From Thermococcus bergensis (lineage in GTDB: Archaea > Methanobacteriota_B > Thermococci > Thermococcales > Thermococcaceae), in the NCBI RefSeq assembly GCF_020386975.1, contig NZ_JABFNK010000005.1:434001-498000 (forward strand): a DNA stretch of 64,000 bases. The letters run 5' to 3'. Within the stretch, counting starts at the first letter, position 1. The number at the start of each line of letters is the position of its first letter. The position numbers and the translations under genes are program-made. Shown here in pieces: positions 26,663 to 35,665 of this stretch. Under the pieces are notes generated by a model, which saw nothing but the letters and a program-made list of their open reading frames with translations, was not told the origin of the DNA and did no database searches.

Positions 26663-27097
26663 TTACGCTCCTCTTCGTTTCAACTCACGCTCCCATTGGG
26701 TTTCAACGTAGTGCTTCACAATCTCGTCCGTTATGTAGCCGACTGAGGCGACGAAATAGGAGCGAGACCATAACCTACCGTGTGTCGTCTTGCTCCTCAG
26801 TTCTGGAAACTCTTGGAGGAGTTTTCTGGCGGTTTTGCCTTTCAAGTGGTTCACTATTTGGGCTGGCGAGAGGTTGGGCTTTGCCTGAAGGAAGACGTGA
26901 ACGTGGTCGGGCATTACTTCGAGGGCAATAACCTCGCACCCGATTTCTTCCGAGTATTCTTTGAACATTTCTTTGAGTCTCTCGACGACTTTTCCGGTGA
27001 GAATGTCTCTCCGGTATTTTGGTATCCAGACGAAATGGTAGGTTATGAAGTGTTTTGCGTGTCTTGTTCTTTTGATTCTTGGTGATTCGGGTTTCAT
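26663..27097 (-). CDS. tnpA: TnpA, Y1 HUH transposase of IS605/IS200
   Basis: 144 residues. The HUH motif is in MPDHVHVFLQAKP, and the catalytic Tyr is in the helix around SRSYFVASVGYITDEIVKHYV. The family N-terminus HAKHFITYHFVWIPKYRRDIL is intact. It cuts and joins single-stranded ends carrying hairpins. Appears complete; stop at 26663 overlaps the upstream part of tnpB. Confidence 0.9.
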   Translation of the reverse strand: MKPESPRIKRTRHAKHFITYHFVWIPKYRRDILTGKVVERLKEMFKEYSEEIGCEVIALEVMPDHVHVFLQAKPNLSPAQIVNHLKGKTARKLLQEFPELRSKTTHGRLWSRSYFVASVGYITDEIVKHYVETQWERELKRRGA

Positions 27098-29594
27098 TGT
27101 GAACCCCTTAATGTATGGTCTGCATTATTGCTTAAATGCTTTTCGCTTTCCTGTTTGAGGGCTGTTGGGTAGTTTACTGCATCCCCGCCCTAAAGGGCGA
27201 GGCTTTCAGAAGAAAAAGTAAGTTAAGCCCTTCGCTGAGAATATCCGTTGAAATTAAAATGTCAATTTCGTTTTCTGTCTCATAATAATTTGATTTAGGA
27301 GCAAAACGTCTAATTTTGTCGAGTATTCCTTTTGTACTTGAACTTACAGCTTCAATTGAATATTCTTTACCGAAATACTCGTTTAGTCCCCTATATACCC
27401 ATTGAACGGTTTCTTCGAATTCACTGAAAATTAGAATCTTTCTCCTTTCCTTTTTCATCAGCTTTTCTATAAGTTCAATCAATTTTGAAAGCTTTGGGTC
27501 TTCTTCGGGGCTCTTTTCGAGACGTTCTTTGAGGGGTCTGAGCGCTTGCTCCATTGCTTCAAGTTTCTTTAGATCATATTCTAAATCCTCGATTAGTTTC
27601 TCAAGGTTAAACGCTCCTGCCTTGTATGTTGGTTCCTTTATTCTTGTGTATTCGCTGATGAACTTTTCTATTTCTTTATCACTTAGTAAGTGGGCTTTTT
27701 TGCCATTAATTTTACCCAGTATAATCTCGTTAAACTCCTCTCCTGCGGGTATAAAACCTTGTTTAACAAAATTCAAGAAGTTCCTAGTCTTGATGATGTC
27801 CCTCTGAAGAGTTTGATACATTGAGTACCATGAGCTTTCCAGACGTTTCAGGTAAAGGATTCTTTCTAATCCTCTCAAATTTTTTCCGGCAGCGGATAAG
27901 TCCGTGTATGGGTTTTTGTCTTTAAATTGTGGTTTAACATATTCATGGAGTGCGAACCTTGCATATCTCATCGAATTTATACCCGCTAGGAACAGGGTGT
28001 AAATGTCGATAGGTTCGATATTCGAATGTTCGGAAATTGTCTTAATTAATTCTTTTGGAATTTTTTCAAGAGGATAAACCTCTGAAATTCTGTATTCAAT
28101 AGTTTCCAGTTTTCTCTCTGGAAAGCAAAGCTTTTTGTTTCTGATTTTGATACACTTATCATTTTCCCCGTAAAGCTTCAGGATATCATGTCTAGTTCTT
28201 CTTACCATTATTTCCCTTAGAACATAGGAAGGGTGGACAGCTCCTTTCTCAATTGCATTAACTAACTCATCCCAAGTTTGAGGTGTTATTGGGAAAGGAT
28301 GCTTCTTTTCAGGTATAAACAATTTGATTTGATTTATTATATCCCGGTACTGTTTTCTATAGGGTGTTGCCGTTAGGAGTATTACTCTTTTTCCAAGGAG
28401 AAGCTCTTGGAGATTTTTGTAGGACTTCGTGGAGGGATTGGTATAGTGGTGAGATTCGTCCACAAGAACTGTGTTCACGGTTTTTATGTAGTCCTGCATC
28501 TCCTTATATTTTTCTGCTGAGAGCTCTTTTCTTGGAAGCAACCCTGCCGAGAACACCTTTCCTTCAATGTTGTACATTCTCAATAGCTCTTCCCAGTACT
28601 TGACGAGCTCCGGAGGCGCTATAACTGCAACTTTGTTGTTTCTCCCATTTAACAAATCGAAGAGTGAAAAGTGCTCCAAAAGTGCCAACCCGATATAACT
28701 CTTTCCTAATCCGACGACGTCGCTTATTAGAACTCCTCTGTATTTGTTGATTATTGAGATTGCTCTCCTTACAGCATCCATCTGGAACTCGTAGAGAACT
28801 TCGGAAAGACCTCTAATCAGAAATCCGGTGTCTTTCTCTGCAATGTCCTTATAGAGCTCATAAAGACCCCTTATTAATACCTCATAGGGGGATGGAAAAC
28901 TTCCAGGCTTTTGTCCCGCCCAGCTTCTTTTAATCACCTCAACTAGTTTTGGATTAAATGCTTCACTCTCTTCCCAAAGCCATTCGTACCACTCTCTCAA
29001 GCTCTCAAAATGAGTTGCAAATAGACCGGCATTCAGCTCTGTGTTCCCGTAAAACCCTGCGAGTGTGAAATTACTCGAGCCAACGAGACCTATCGGAGCA
29101 ATTGACTCACTTTTCGGATAGAAAAGGTATGCTTTGGCGTGCATGAACTCTTTAACATAAACCTTGATCTCAATGTTTCCAGCTTCCAGCCAAGAGACGA
29201 GTTTGCTTAAAAATTTCTCATTCTCTTCAGTCTGTTCCATGAAGTTCGTGTTTTTTTCAAGATCTTCAGCTTGTTCGTCAAAATCTGACTTGAGTTTTTG
29301 GTTTCTTTCCTTGAGCTTCCTTAATGCTTCGAGAGAGTGGTAGACCATGCTGAGCTGTTCATAAGTTTCTCTATCTGTTTGGTTCCCGATCACTATTCTC
29401 ATCTTTCCCCCTTGGGAGAAGAACTCATCAAGCTCCCTTTGGAGTTCTTTTAGCCCACTTATAAATAAGAATCCCACTGCAGCGTCTATCTGTTTGTAGT
29501 GTTGGGAGGTCAAGATTTCTTTTAAAACGTCGAGGAGCTTTACCCTTTGATTATCAACGAGACCGTATTTATTCAGGAGGCTAATTGCAAACAT

Positions 29595-30003
29595 CTAGGT
29601 CACCTCAATGATACTTCTCTAACTTTCTCGGGTCTATCTTATCATTATTATTCCTTTCAATTCTTAAACCCAACTCTTTTGGAATCCTCCTGTAGTTTCC
29701 AAAATAGCGAAAGTTCGAGAGTTCAGATGGGCTTCTTTTGCTTCTGATTATTCTGTTGGATAAGTTTTGTTCTGGTAATCTTATCGTTGATCACGGATAT
29801 TGTCGTGTAGTATTTGTGAGTTAATCTATTTAAAGCCAATGCCGTGAATAAAAACCAAAATACCAGTATCTTTGTTTTCCTAATTTCATTACTCAATGAA
29901 AGAACTCATAAATTATTAGGGGCTCTAAACAAGTTATATTTAGCTGTTATTCAAAACGGAACTTTTTTAAGCTTAGAGGCTAAACAAAAGATGGGGATAT
30001 TTT
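29595..30003. other. Divergent intergenic region in the defence island
   Basis: 409 bases between the helicase and the plus-strand cassette. It contains the possible gene remnant (29605-29790), AT-rich sequence and a TATA-like TTTTTTAAG near 29966-29974 that would serve the gene at 30004. No repeats or RNA gene were recognised. Confidence 0.45.
29605..29790 (-). pseudogene. Possible 3' remnant of a gene upstream of the helicase
   Basis: The minus strand is open for about 61 codons ending YH-stop at 29605. It includes SELSNFRYFGNYRRIPKELG and NNDKIDPRKLEKYH, with coding-like composition. The stop sits directly in the GAGGTGA ribosome site of the helicase, as in an operon. No start codon is present and a TGA bounds it upstream, so it looks like the end of a lost gene. 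Family is not recognised. Confidence 0.35.
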
Positions 30004-30594
30004 ATGGAGAACAATGAACTTATTAACATTCTCCAGTTGCTTGCAAAGGTTGAAGGTGAAAAACCAAAGCTCGATGATGAGTTAATCAACAAAGTCATCG
30101 AAAAAATCCTCGAATATAAACTAAAAGTTGCCGTTAGTGGAGATGGTCATCTTATGATATCCAATCCCGACAGCGAAGTGCTTCCAGTTCTTGAGGCGCT
30201 CGGTATTGGGGCAGAGGAGCAAGAACTCTATCTAGACGAGGCAATGCAGAGAATATTGAAGGCTTTGGGAAAGATGGTGTTCAGCGAAACGGAACCTGGG
30301 GATGATATAGAGAAGAAAATCTTCGAGAAATTCAACGTTCCCGAGCTTAGGGTAAAGGTCAAGCTCAAAAGGGTCTACACATTACCCATAGTTGACGTTA
30401 TTGAATTTCATCCCGCGAGAATGAATGTGGATGGGAGAGAGTTAAAGTACTACTTGTTAAGAATTGAACATCTGGAGGATAAGGGTAAAAAGCCCACTGT
30501 ACTTAACTTTGTTATGACGAGAAAAGATTTAGAGAAGCTTCACAGTGCCATAGAGGAGGTGCTCAGCAGTGGCGATGTCGATCAGGAGAGCTAA
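30004..30594 (+). CDS. Unknown protein, first gene of HEPN cassette
   Basis: 196 residues, acidic and soluble. The N-terminal helical part (LLAKVEGEKPKLDDELINKV) leads to a strand-rich C-terminal half (RVKVKLKRVYTLPIVDVIEF, then YYLLRIEHLEDKGKK and LNFVMTRKDLEKLHSAIEEVL). No known family is recognised. GGGGA precedes the ATG. It overlaps the next gene by 20 bases, and the three plus-strand genes 30004-31691 form one operon inside the island. Confidence 0.6.
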   Translation: MENNELINILQLLAKVEGEKPKLDDELINKVIEKILEYKLKVAVSGDGHLMISNPDSEVLPVLEALGIGAEEQELYLDEAMQRILKALGKMVFSETEPGDDIEKKIFEKFNVPELRVKVKLKRVYTLPIVDVIEFHPARMNVDGRELKYYLLRIEHLEDKGKKPTVLNFVMTRKDLEKLHSAIEEVLSSGDVDQES

Positions 30595-31111
30595 TCAGTA
30601 TCTTATAGGGACAGTTCAAGCCGGACAAAGAGTCTTCCACTATGAGAGTGGGCTAACGTTATCCTCAAAAGAGCCACAGGGGACTTCTGTTTTTGTATCG
30701 GAAGAAGTAATAAGCATGTTGGAGAACGCGCTTTTGGCGTCTTTATTAAACATAAGGAGAGCTATACAGACTCTTCACGAGATCCTCCCCCTTTTGCACC
30801 TTCAGGAAAACTGGAAAGAAAAGCTTAAAGTAGACTTTAAGTCACTCATTGAAACTCCTTTACCCTATAAGGGAGAGATAATAAGATACCTTCGGGAAAC
30901 TCTTCCGCAATGGTTGGAGCGGGAGGAAGTTAAAGAGATAAAAATAACTACTGGAACGCCGGAGGATGGTATCAACGCTCATATTGTAATAATAGTGAAG
31001 TTTGTGGACTCAGAGAAAGCTCTCGACGTGTCGGAGGAGCTTGAGTACCAGCTTCTCTCGGCAGACCCCAGAGTGTCCAACAGAATACTCGTGTATTCCC
31101 TGTTTGAATGA
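30575..31111 (+). CDS. Unknown protein, second gene of HEPN cassette
   Basis: 178 residues from ATG 30575, which follows GGAGGTGCTCAGCAGTGGCG; a GTG at 30569 is the alternative. An N-terminal beta part (YLIGTVQAGQRVFHYESGL) is followed by helices (LLNIRRAIQTLHEILPLL), and it ends in an alpha-beta fold (INAHIVIIVKFVDSEKALDV, then DPRVSNRILVYSLFE). No family is recognised; no nucleotidyltransferase GSxxG motif is visible. Translationally coupled to the first gene. Confidence 0.6.
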   Translation: MSIRRANQYLIGTVQAGQRVFHYESGLTLSSKEPQGTSVFVSEEVISMLENALLASLLNIRRAIQTLHEILPLLHLQENWKEKLKVDFKSLIETPLPYKGEIIRYLRETLPQWLEREEVKEIKITTGTPEDGINAHIVIIVKFVDSEKALDVSEELEYQLLSADPRVSNRILVYSLFE

Positions 31112-31124
31112 CGGTGAGGGCTTC

Positions 31125-31691
31125 ATGTCAGGCTTTGACCCTAAGGGGTTCAAGTTGGTGGGGGACTATCTTAGTTCATTAAACGAAGGCTCTGACGTGC
31201 CTTTCCGTGAAGCTATCAACAGGACTGCTGTTGGGAGGTATTACTACTCTGCTTTTCTGCAATTGAGGGAAGTCCTAAAAGGGGAGTTAGAGAAGTATCC
31301 TCCTAGTCTCCGAAACAGAGATTTAAACGATTTTGTTGGTGAGCTTGAGGGTAAAAATCCGCATGCTCTTATTGTAGCATTTCTTGAGGTTCTCAAGGAA
31401 AAAATTAACGACGTAAGAATCAGACGCGCCCACAACTCTATGGTATATCTGAGGGCATTAAGAAATGCGGCTGACTACGACCTCCGAGAGAAGCCCGAAA
31501 TCAAAACACCGAATGGTAAGGAGAATGTTAATTTTTCATCAAAGAACTGTGCTCTAGAAGCTAAGCGGAGATACTCTTTTGTGGAAAGCTTAATTAATGA
31601 TAACAGTGAGAGCAATCTGCGGCATATCCTTAGGGTGTATAAGGCTGAAGTTGTTCAGTGTATTGAAGCGGTATTAAAAAGGAGAGGGTAG
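31125..31691 (+). CDS. HEPN-like protein, third gene of cassette
   Basis: 188 residues, all helical. INRTAVGRYYYSAFLQLREVL resembles the first HEPN helix (RaxxRxYYAxF). Later, RRAHNSMVYLRALRNAADYDL resembles the closing HEPN helix with an R/H-rich motif and ADY. HEPN proteins include RNases acting as toxins or abortive-infection effectors, usually with an Rx4-6H motif; RRAHN is not a perfect match. ATG 31125 follows GGTGAGGG. Family assignment is by pattern only. Confidence 0.55.
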   Translation: MSGFDPKGFKLVGDYLSSLNEGSDVPFREAINRTAVGRYYYSAFLQLREVLKGELEKYPPSLRNRDLNDFVGELEGKNPHALIVAFLEVLKEKINDVRIRRAHNSMVYLRALRNAADYDLREKPEIKTPNGKENVNFSSKNCALEAKRRYSFVESLINDNSESNLRHILRVYKAEVVQCIEAVLKRRG

Positions 31692-31700
31692 AGGGAGAGA

Positions 31701-32436
31701 TTAACTAAAGCGGCATTCATTAAACTTCTGCCAGAATTCTTTGAACCCGTACTTGGCAGCTTTTTTGAAGCAACGTTTGTATTTTCTATCGATTCTAAGG
31801 GCATGGTTTATGATAACCAGGCCATGAGTGGTATTGAATTTCCCAAGTTGTTTGCCTAGCTCCTGACTGAACAGGTTTCTTTCCTTCCTGCTTTTCCTAA
31901 TTTCTTCTGAGATGAGAGGGAGGTAGTCAACAATAGCCTCAACATCTGGAGTTTCATTTTCAAACATGGCGGCTAGCCCGTCTAGCAGTAACTTCTGGGT
32001 CTCGTCCAAATCAAGGGCTTTGATAATCATGCGTTCGTGCTTCTTAACAAGCTTCATGAGTTCGTGCATGCTCTTTGCTAGCTCCTGGTAGTCTTCTTCA
32101 AGCTGTCTGACTATCTCCTGGGCTTTCTCTTTGGGTTCGAATGGTGGTACGACTGTCGAGTAAATGAAGAGTGCCCCCAAAGGCATAAGAAACATCGTCC
32201 GCAAGTTTCTCAAGGTCGTTGCGGGCTTTATCGAGCTTTTTCTGGAAAATAAGTGCGAGAGATCTTTTATGATTCTTTTTCTTTTCCTCTTTTTTCCTCC
32301 ACTTGATAAATTCACGAAGGATTCTGAACGCCTCGTACAGCTCAAGAGCCAGAGTAATATATGGGCGAAGATTGGCTGCAATAGTTGCTCCCGAGCCCGT
32401 AAAGACTCCAAATATCGCCTTATCGAGCTCGTTCAT
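31701..32436 (-). pseudogene. Helical protein gene with frameshift, downstream of OLD gene
   Basis: ATG 32436 follows AAGGTGA, 14 bases after the OLD stop. It reads MNELDKAIFGVFTGSG and LALELYEAFRILREFIKW down to ADDVSYAFGG. Then the frame is lost at a G5 run (about 32175-32179); with one G fewer it would continue ALFIYSTVVPPFEPKEKAQ and KLVKKHERMIIKALDLDETQK to the stop at 31701 (about 245 residues in all). Either a mutation, a sequencing slip or a genuine shift is possible. Family is unknown. Last gene of the methylase-MBL-OLD operon. Confidence 0.55.
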
Positions 32437-32449
32437 CTTTTTTCACCTT

Positions 32450-34174
32450 CTACGAGCCCACTTTAAATCTTTCTAAAATATCCTCTAATAGCCCTTTAAC
32501 ATCAGTAGGAACTTCACCCAGTTCAATCATTTTTTTGGCTATCTTTTTCCCGTGTTTTATTTTGTCATACATTTTTCGACAAAATTCATCATCTGATAAT
32601 TTAGAAGAATCGAAATAAGGATCTTTCATTGCTCTGATTTTTGCAAGTTCCCTCCCAAGAATGAAGGGCACATCATCATAGGGGCCGATTTCGGAGCTTA
32701 AGTTAATACCAGCGTTAACGAAGGCTTCATTTATAGCATTTAAAGTAAACAAGTTCTCTACTGTTCTAACAATCTTTCCATTTTTCTTCCAGAAATGTAC
32801 AGGGATGCCATAATTCTCAAATTTCTTTTTGAGTTCTTCCTTCTTAGGAGAGAGAGCAGAGCCCTCATTTTTCAAGTCTGAGTCTAAAATAACTGCTATG
32901 TTTGGATTTATCTTTGCTAAGATTTCGGGATCCTGATGCCCAATATTAGAGCCACCGATAGGGATAACGGCAATGTTATACTCATCCCAGTTGGGAAACA
33001 AGTTTTTTGCGAATATCTCCAATATTTCCCTATCTGAGGGGCCCTCTACAAAGATAATGCCATCAGTCAAAAACAGATCGCTGGGGGACATCCCAAGTTC
33101 TTCTAGGATTTCGCGATTTCCAGAGAACTTCCTTAACTTTGTCTCCCCGTTTTCTTTAACGAGTAAGTACGATTTAGAGAGATCGCCGGCATTAACAAAA
33201 ACACTTGAATGAGTTGAAATAATCACCTGCCCCTCCCTGGCAAAGTCTTTGAGAATATTACATAACTTCTTTTGAGCTCCAACATGGAGATAAATTTCGG
33301 GCTCTTCGAATAGAAGTACGTACCCTTTCCCAATTTTTTGTTCCCGATAAATTTCCAGAAGAGAAAGAATGAAGTATCTCTGCATTCCACTTCCGCGATA
33401 AGTTATTGGAATTTCTTTCTTTGTGTATCTGTCCCTAACCTTAATGATTGGGGTAAATGCTTTTTCTAGTTTCAATTCTGGAACTTCAATTGTAACATCA
33501 TCTATGTCGCTCCACATTTTTGAGAGTTCCCTTTTTAGATCCTTTCTAATGCTCCTAGTTTCTCTTTCTATTGCTTCAGTTAGGCGCTGTTTTAGATCCG
33601 CCACCGTCTCTGTTTTGGCTTTGTTTTGGCTTGTTTTTTCTATTATCGGAAACAGAAGCTTCGAGATTAACGTATCACGTCCAAATTTTAATTCATCTTC
33701 CACATTCTTGACTGCAGGGATTAGCAGAACCTTCGGGAAAATGCTTCTGATGTATTTAAGATTGTCTCCGCTGAGTTTTTTCGAGAAGTTTAGATAATAC
33801 TTTCCCCGCGAATCGAACTTTCCATTGCTCCATTCAAATTTCTTGGATATTGAAATGATATCCCCACCATTGTAATCTTTGGGAAATTTTTCCTTTAACT
33901 TCTCCTTGAGCTCATCAGGAACTTCAAAAAACAAGGTAATTTCACAGGTGACCCTTTGCCCCTTATGGATGTCGTCTGGGGCTATGCTTTTATCATCCAA
34001 AACAATTTCAATAGCCCTTAGCAAATTAGACTTGCCGACGTCATTTTTTCCGATAAATGTTGTGAACTGGCCAAGTTCCAGATAATCAGCCTCCTCAGGG
34101 AATTTTTTATATGAACGATAGTTATCAACTTTAATTCCAACTAGCTTCAACTTCAGGTCAGCTTTCTCTGACAT
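32450..34174 (-). CDS. OLD-family ATPase/TOPRIM nuclease
   Basis: 574 residues. The N-terminal ABC-type ATPase has Walker A IGKNDVGKSNLLRAI (residues 42-49), Walker B LLFEEPEIYLH and the H-loop VIISTHSSVFV. The C-terminal TOPRIM domain has the metal Glu in IIFVEGPSDREIL and acidic pair VILDSD. OLD proteins include the P2 Old exclusion nuclease and GajA of Gabija; here no UvrD-like GajB is adjacent. ATG 34174 follows GGAGG. It is the only undamaged gene of its operon. Confidence 0.87.
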   Translation of the reverse strand: MSEKADLKLKLVGIKVDNYRSYKKFPEEADYLELGQFTTFIGKNDVGKSNLLRAIEIVLDDKSIAPDDIHKGQRVTCEITLFFEVPDELKEKLKEKFPKDYNGGDIISISKKFEWSNGKFDSRGKYYLNFSKKLSGDNLKYIRSIFPKVLLIPAVKNVEDELKFGRDTLISKLLFPIIEKTSQNKAKTETVADLKQRLTEAIERETRSIRKDLKRELSKMWSDIDDVTIEVPELKLEKAFTPIIKVRDRYTKKEIPITYRGSGMQRYFILSLLEIYREQKIGKGYVLLFEEPEIYLHVGAQKKLCNILKDFAREGQVIISTHSSVFVNAGDLSKSYLLVKENGETKLRKFSGNREILEELGMSPSDLFLTDGIIFVEGPSDREILEIFAKNLFPNWDEYNIAVIPIGGSNIGHQDPEILAKINPNIAVILDSDLKNEGSALSPKKEELKKKFENYGIPVHFWKKNGKIVRTVENLFTLNAINEAFVNAGINLSSEIGPYDDVPFILGRELAKIRAMKDPYFDSSKLSDDEFCRKMYDKIKHGKKIAKKMIELGEVPTDVKGLLEDILERFKVGS

Positions 34175-34394
34175 AATTTTCTCCTCCTTATGGTTAAAAA
34201 ACACCCACGAGTCTAAGGGGAGTTGTTCTCTCATTGACCCACACCACATAGGGATAGTTCATACATCTTCTATAATACCAGCAACAGTTCCTATAAATGT
34301 CCCTGATTACCGTACAAGAGGGATGTCTGTATTTGTTCCGAACCCCTGCGGAGACTACCCAGAAAGCACTATTGATTAGATTACAAATTTTATT

Positions 34395-35326
34395 ACCCTA
34401 GTTCCCATTAGATCGTTAGAGTTATAAGCACTTAAGTCTTTTGATTGATTGGTGGTTGTATTGAGTTTTCAGAGGGAAATCCTGATCATAAAATCCGAAA
34501 TCTACCCGATAATCAGCAAACACTACCCGAAAAACACTCACAGGGAAATAATCAGCCTCTACGACCTAATAACCTTCGCAATACTAGCACACTTGCACTT
34601 TAACGGAGTTTACAAGCACGCTTACAGAGTCCTAATCGAAGAAATGAAGCTGTTCCCCAAAATCAGGTACAACAAACTAACAGAACGCTTGAACAGGCAC
34701 GAAAAACTCCTGCTCCTAGCGCAGGAAGAATTATTCAAAAAACACGCCAGAGAATACGTTAGAATACTGGACTCAAAGCCCATTCAGACCAAGGAGTTGG
34801 CCAGAAAAAACAGGAAGGATAAGGAGGGTTCTTCAGAAGTCATCTCTGAAAAGCCCGCAGTTGGGTTTGTTCCCTCTAAAAAAAGTTTTACTATGGGTAC
34901 AAGCTGACCTGTTACTCTGATGGAAATTTGCTGGCTTTACTGTCTGTTGATCCGGCGAATAAGCATGATGTGAGTGTTGTCCGGGAAAAGTTCTGGGTGA
35001 TTGTTGAGGAGTTTTCCGGCTGTTTTCTGTTTTTGGATAAGGGGTATGTTAGCAGGGGGCTCGAGGAGGAATTTCTGAGGTTTGGCGTTGTTTACACGCC
35101 AGTAAAGCGGGGGAATCAGATTAGTAATCTGGAGGAGAAGAAGTTTTACAAGTACTTGTCTGACTTTCGCAGGAGGATTGAGACTTTGTTTTCGAAGTTT
35201 TCTGAGTTTCTTCTGAGGCCGAGCAGGAGTGTTAGTTTGAGGGGGTTAGCTGTCAGGATTTTAGGGGCGATTCTGGCCGTGAATCTGGACAGATTATACA
35301 ACTTCACAGGTGGTGGGAACTAGGGT
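34395..35326 (+). mobile_element. IS982-family element (copy C)
   Basis: Complete 932 bp, inserted in the MBL gene. The flanking direct repeat is 13 bases (TACAAATTTTATT, 34382-34394 and 35327-35339), longer than the 7-8 bases of the other copies. Its transposase start region matches copy D. Confidence 0.93.
34461..35323 (+). CDS. IS982 transposase, two frames, TTG start (copy C)
   Basis: OrfA begins at TTG 34461 (LSFQREILII) where copies A, B, E and F have ATG (MNFQQEILII). It stops at 34907 and orfB runs to 35323, joined through A7-G at 34878-34885. The variant start is shared only with copy D. Confidence 0.83.
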
Positions 35327-35563
35327 TACAAATTTTATTGTTCCAGTTTTTGTGCGAACCGTGATGGGGAACTAACGTTGCCACAGTATTTTTAATGACA
35401 TTTCCAAGCCCAAAATGCTGAGAAATCTGGTCGAATTTGTAATTTAAGTCAACATCCCCCGTTAAGAACTGCACAAAATCAAATGATTTTACAAATCCTC
35501 GGGAATTTAGATATAATTCAAATTCACATGGCTCAAAATATGGTGCTAGTTGAGAATACCACC

Positions 35564-35665
35564 CGCCGTTCTGCCTACCAGTAAAGTGCGTGTAGGGTGT
35601 TAATTTCGTAACGGGTAGGCTTCCCTCCTCCCGTCTTCATCGGAGGGCTTTCGGGGGGAACGGGA
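35564..35665 (-). ncRNA. Candidate omega/re-RNA right-end structure of IS607
   Basis: Hairpin 1 pairs 35573-35579 with 35614-35620; hairpin 2 pairs 35623-35628 with 35642-35647, around the conserved loop TCTTCATC. The mini-element at 58069 has both helices at matching places with different bases (8 and 6 pairs), so pairing is kept while sequence changes. Overlap of the guide-RNA scaffold with the tnpB 3' end and element end is known for IS605/IS607 TnpB. The guide would begin in the MBL gene after AGAACGGC. Confidence 0.6.

Larger units (their letters stand above)
25323..27217 (-). mobile_element. IS200/IS605-family element with tnpA and tnpB
   Basis: About 1.9 kb, no terminal inverted repeats in the classical sense. 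Subterminal hairpins mark the ends: CTCGCCCTTTAGGGCGGG near 27195 and CTCGCCCTTCAGGGCGGG near 25345. The left end abuts TTAC (27218-27221, minus strand), the usual type of IS605 target. The right end is GGAGGAGGTCAG at 25325-25336 (minus strand). Both ends are also found in the mini-element at 44937-45344. Inserted in the PLD-SNF2 gene. Confidence 0.85.
24353..29594 (-). pseudogene. PLD-SNF2 helicase, split by an IS605 element
   Basis: The N-terminal part (29594-27218) carries a phospholipase-D-like nuclease domain (HAKAYLFYPKSE, GSSNFTLAGF; about residues 150-190). It is followed by an SNF2 motor with Walker A SDVVGLGKSYIGL (about 290), the Walker B variant LVDESHHY, motif III LLTATPYRKQ and the second RecA domain up to STDILSEGLNL. 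The C-terminal part (25322-24353) resumes at DWTPIKLIQRIGRVDRIG (motif VI). Between them lies a 1.9-kb IS605 element. About ten residues expected between LNL and DWTP are absent, suggesting a small deletion at the insertion. GAGGTGA precedes ATG 29594. PLD-SNF2 proteins are typical of methylase-linked antiviral loci. It is probably inactive. Confidence 0.85.
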
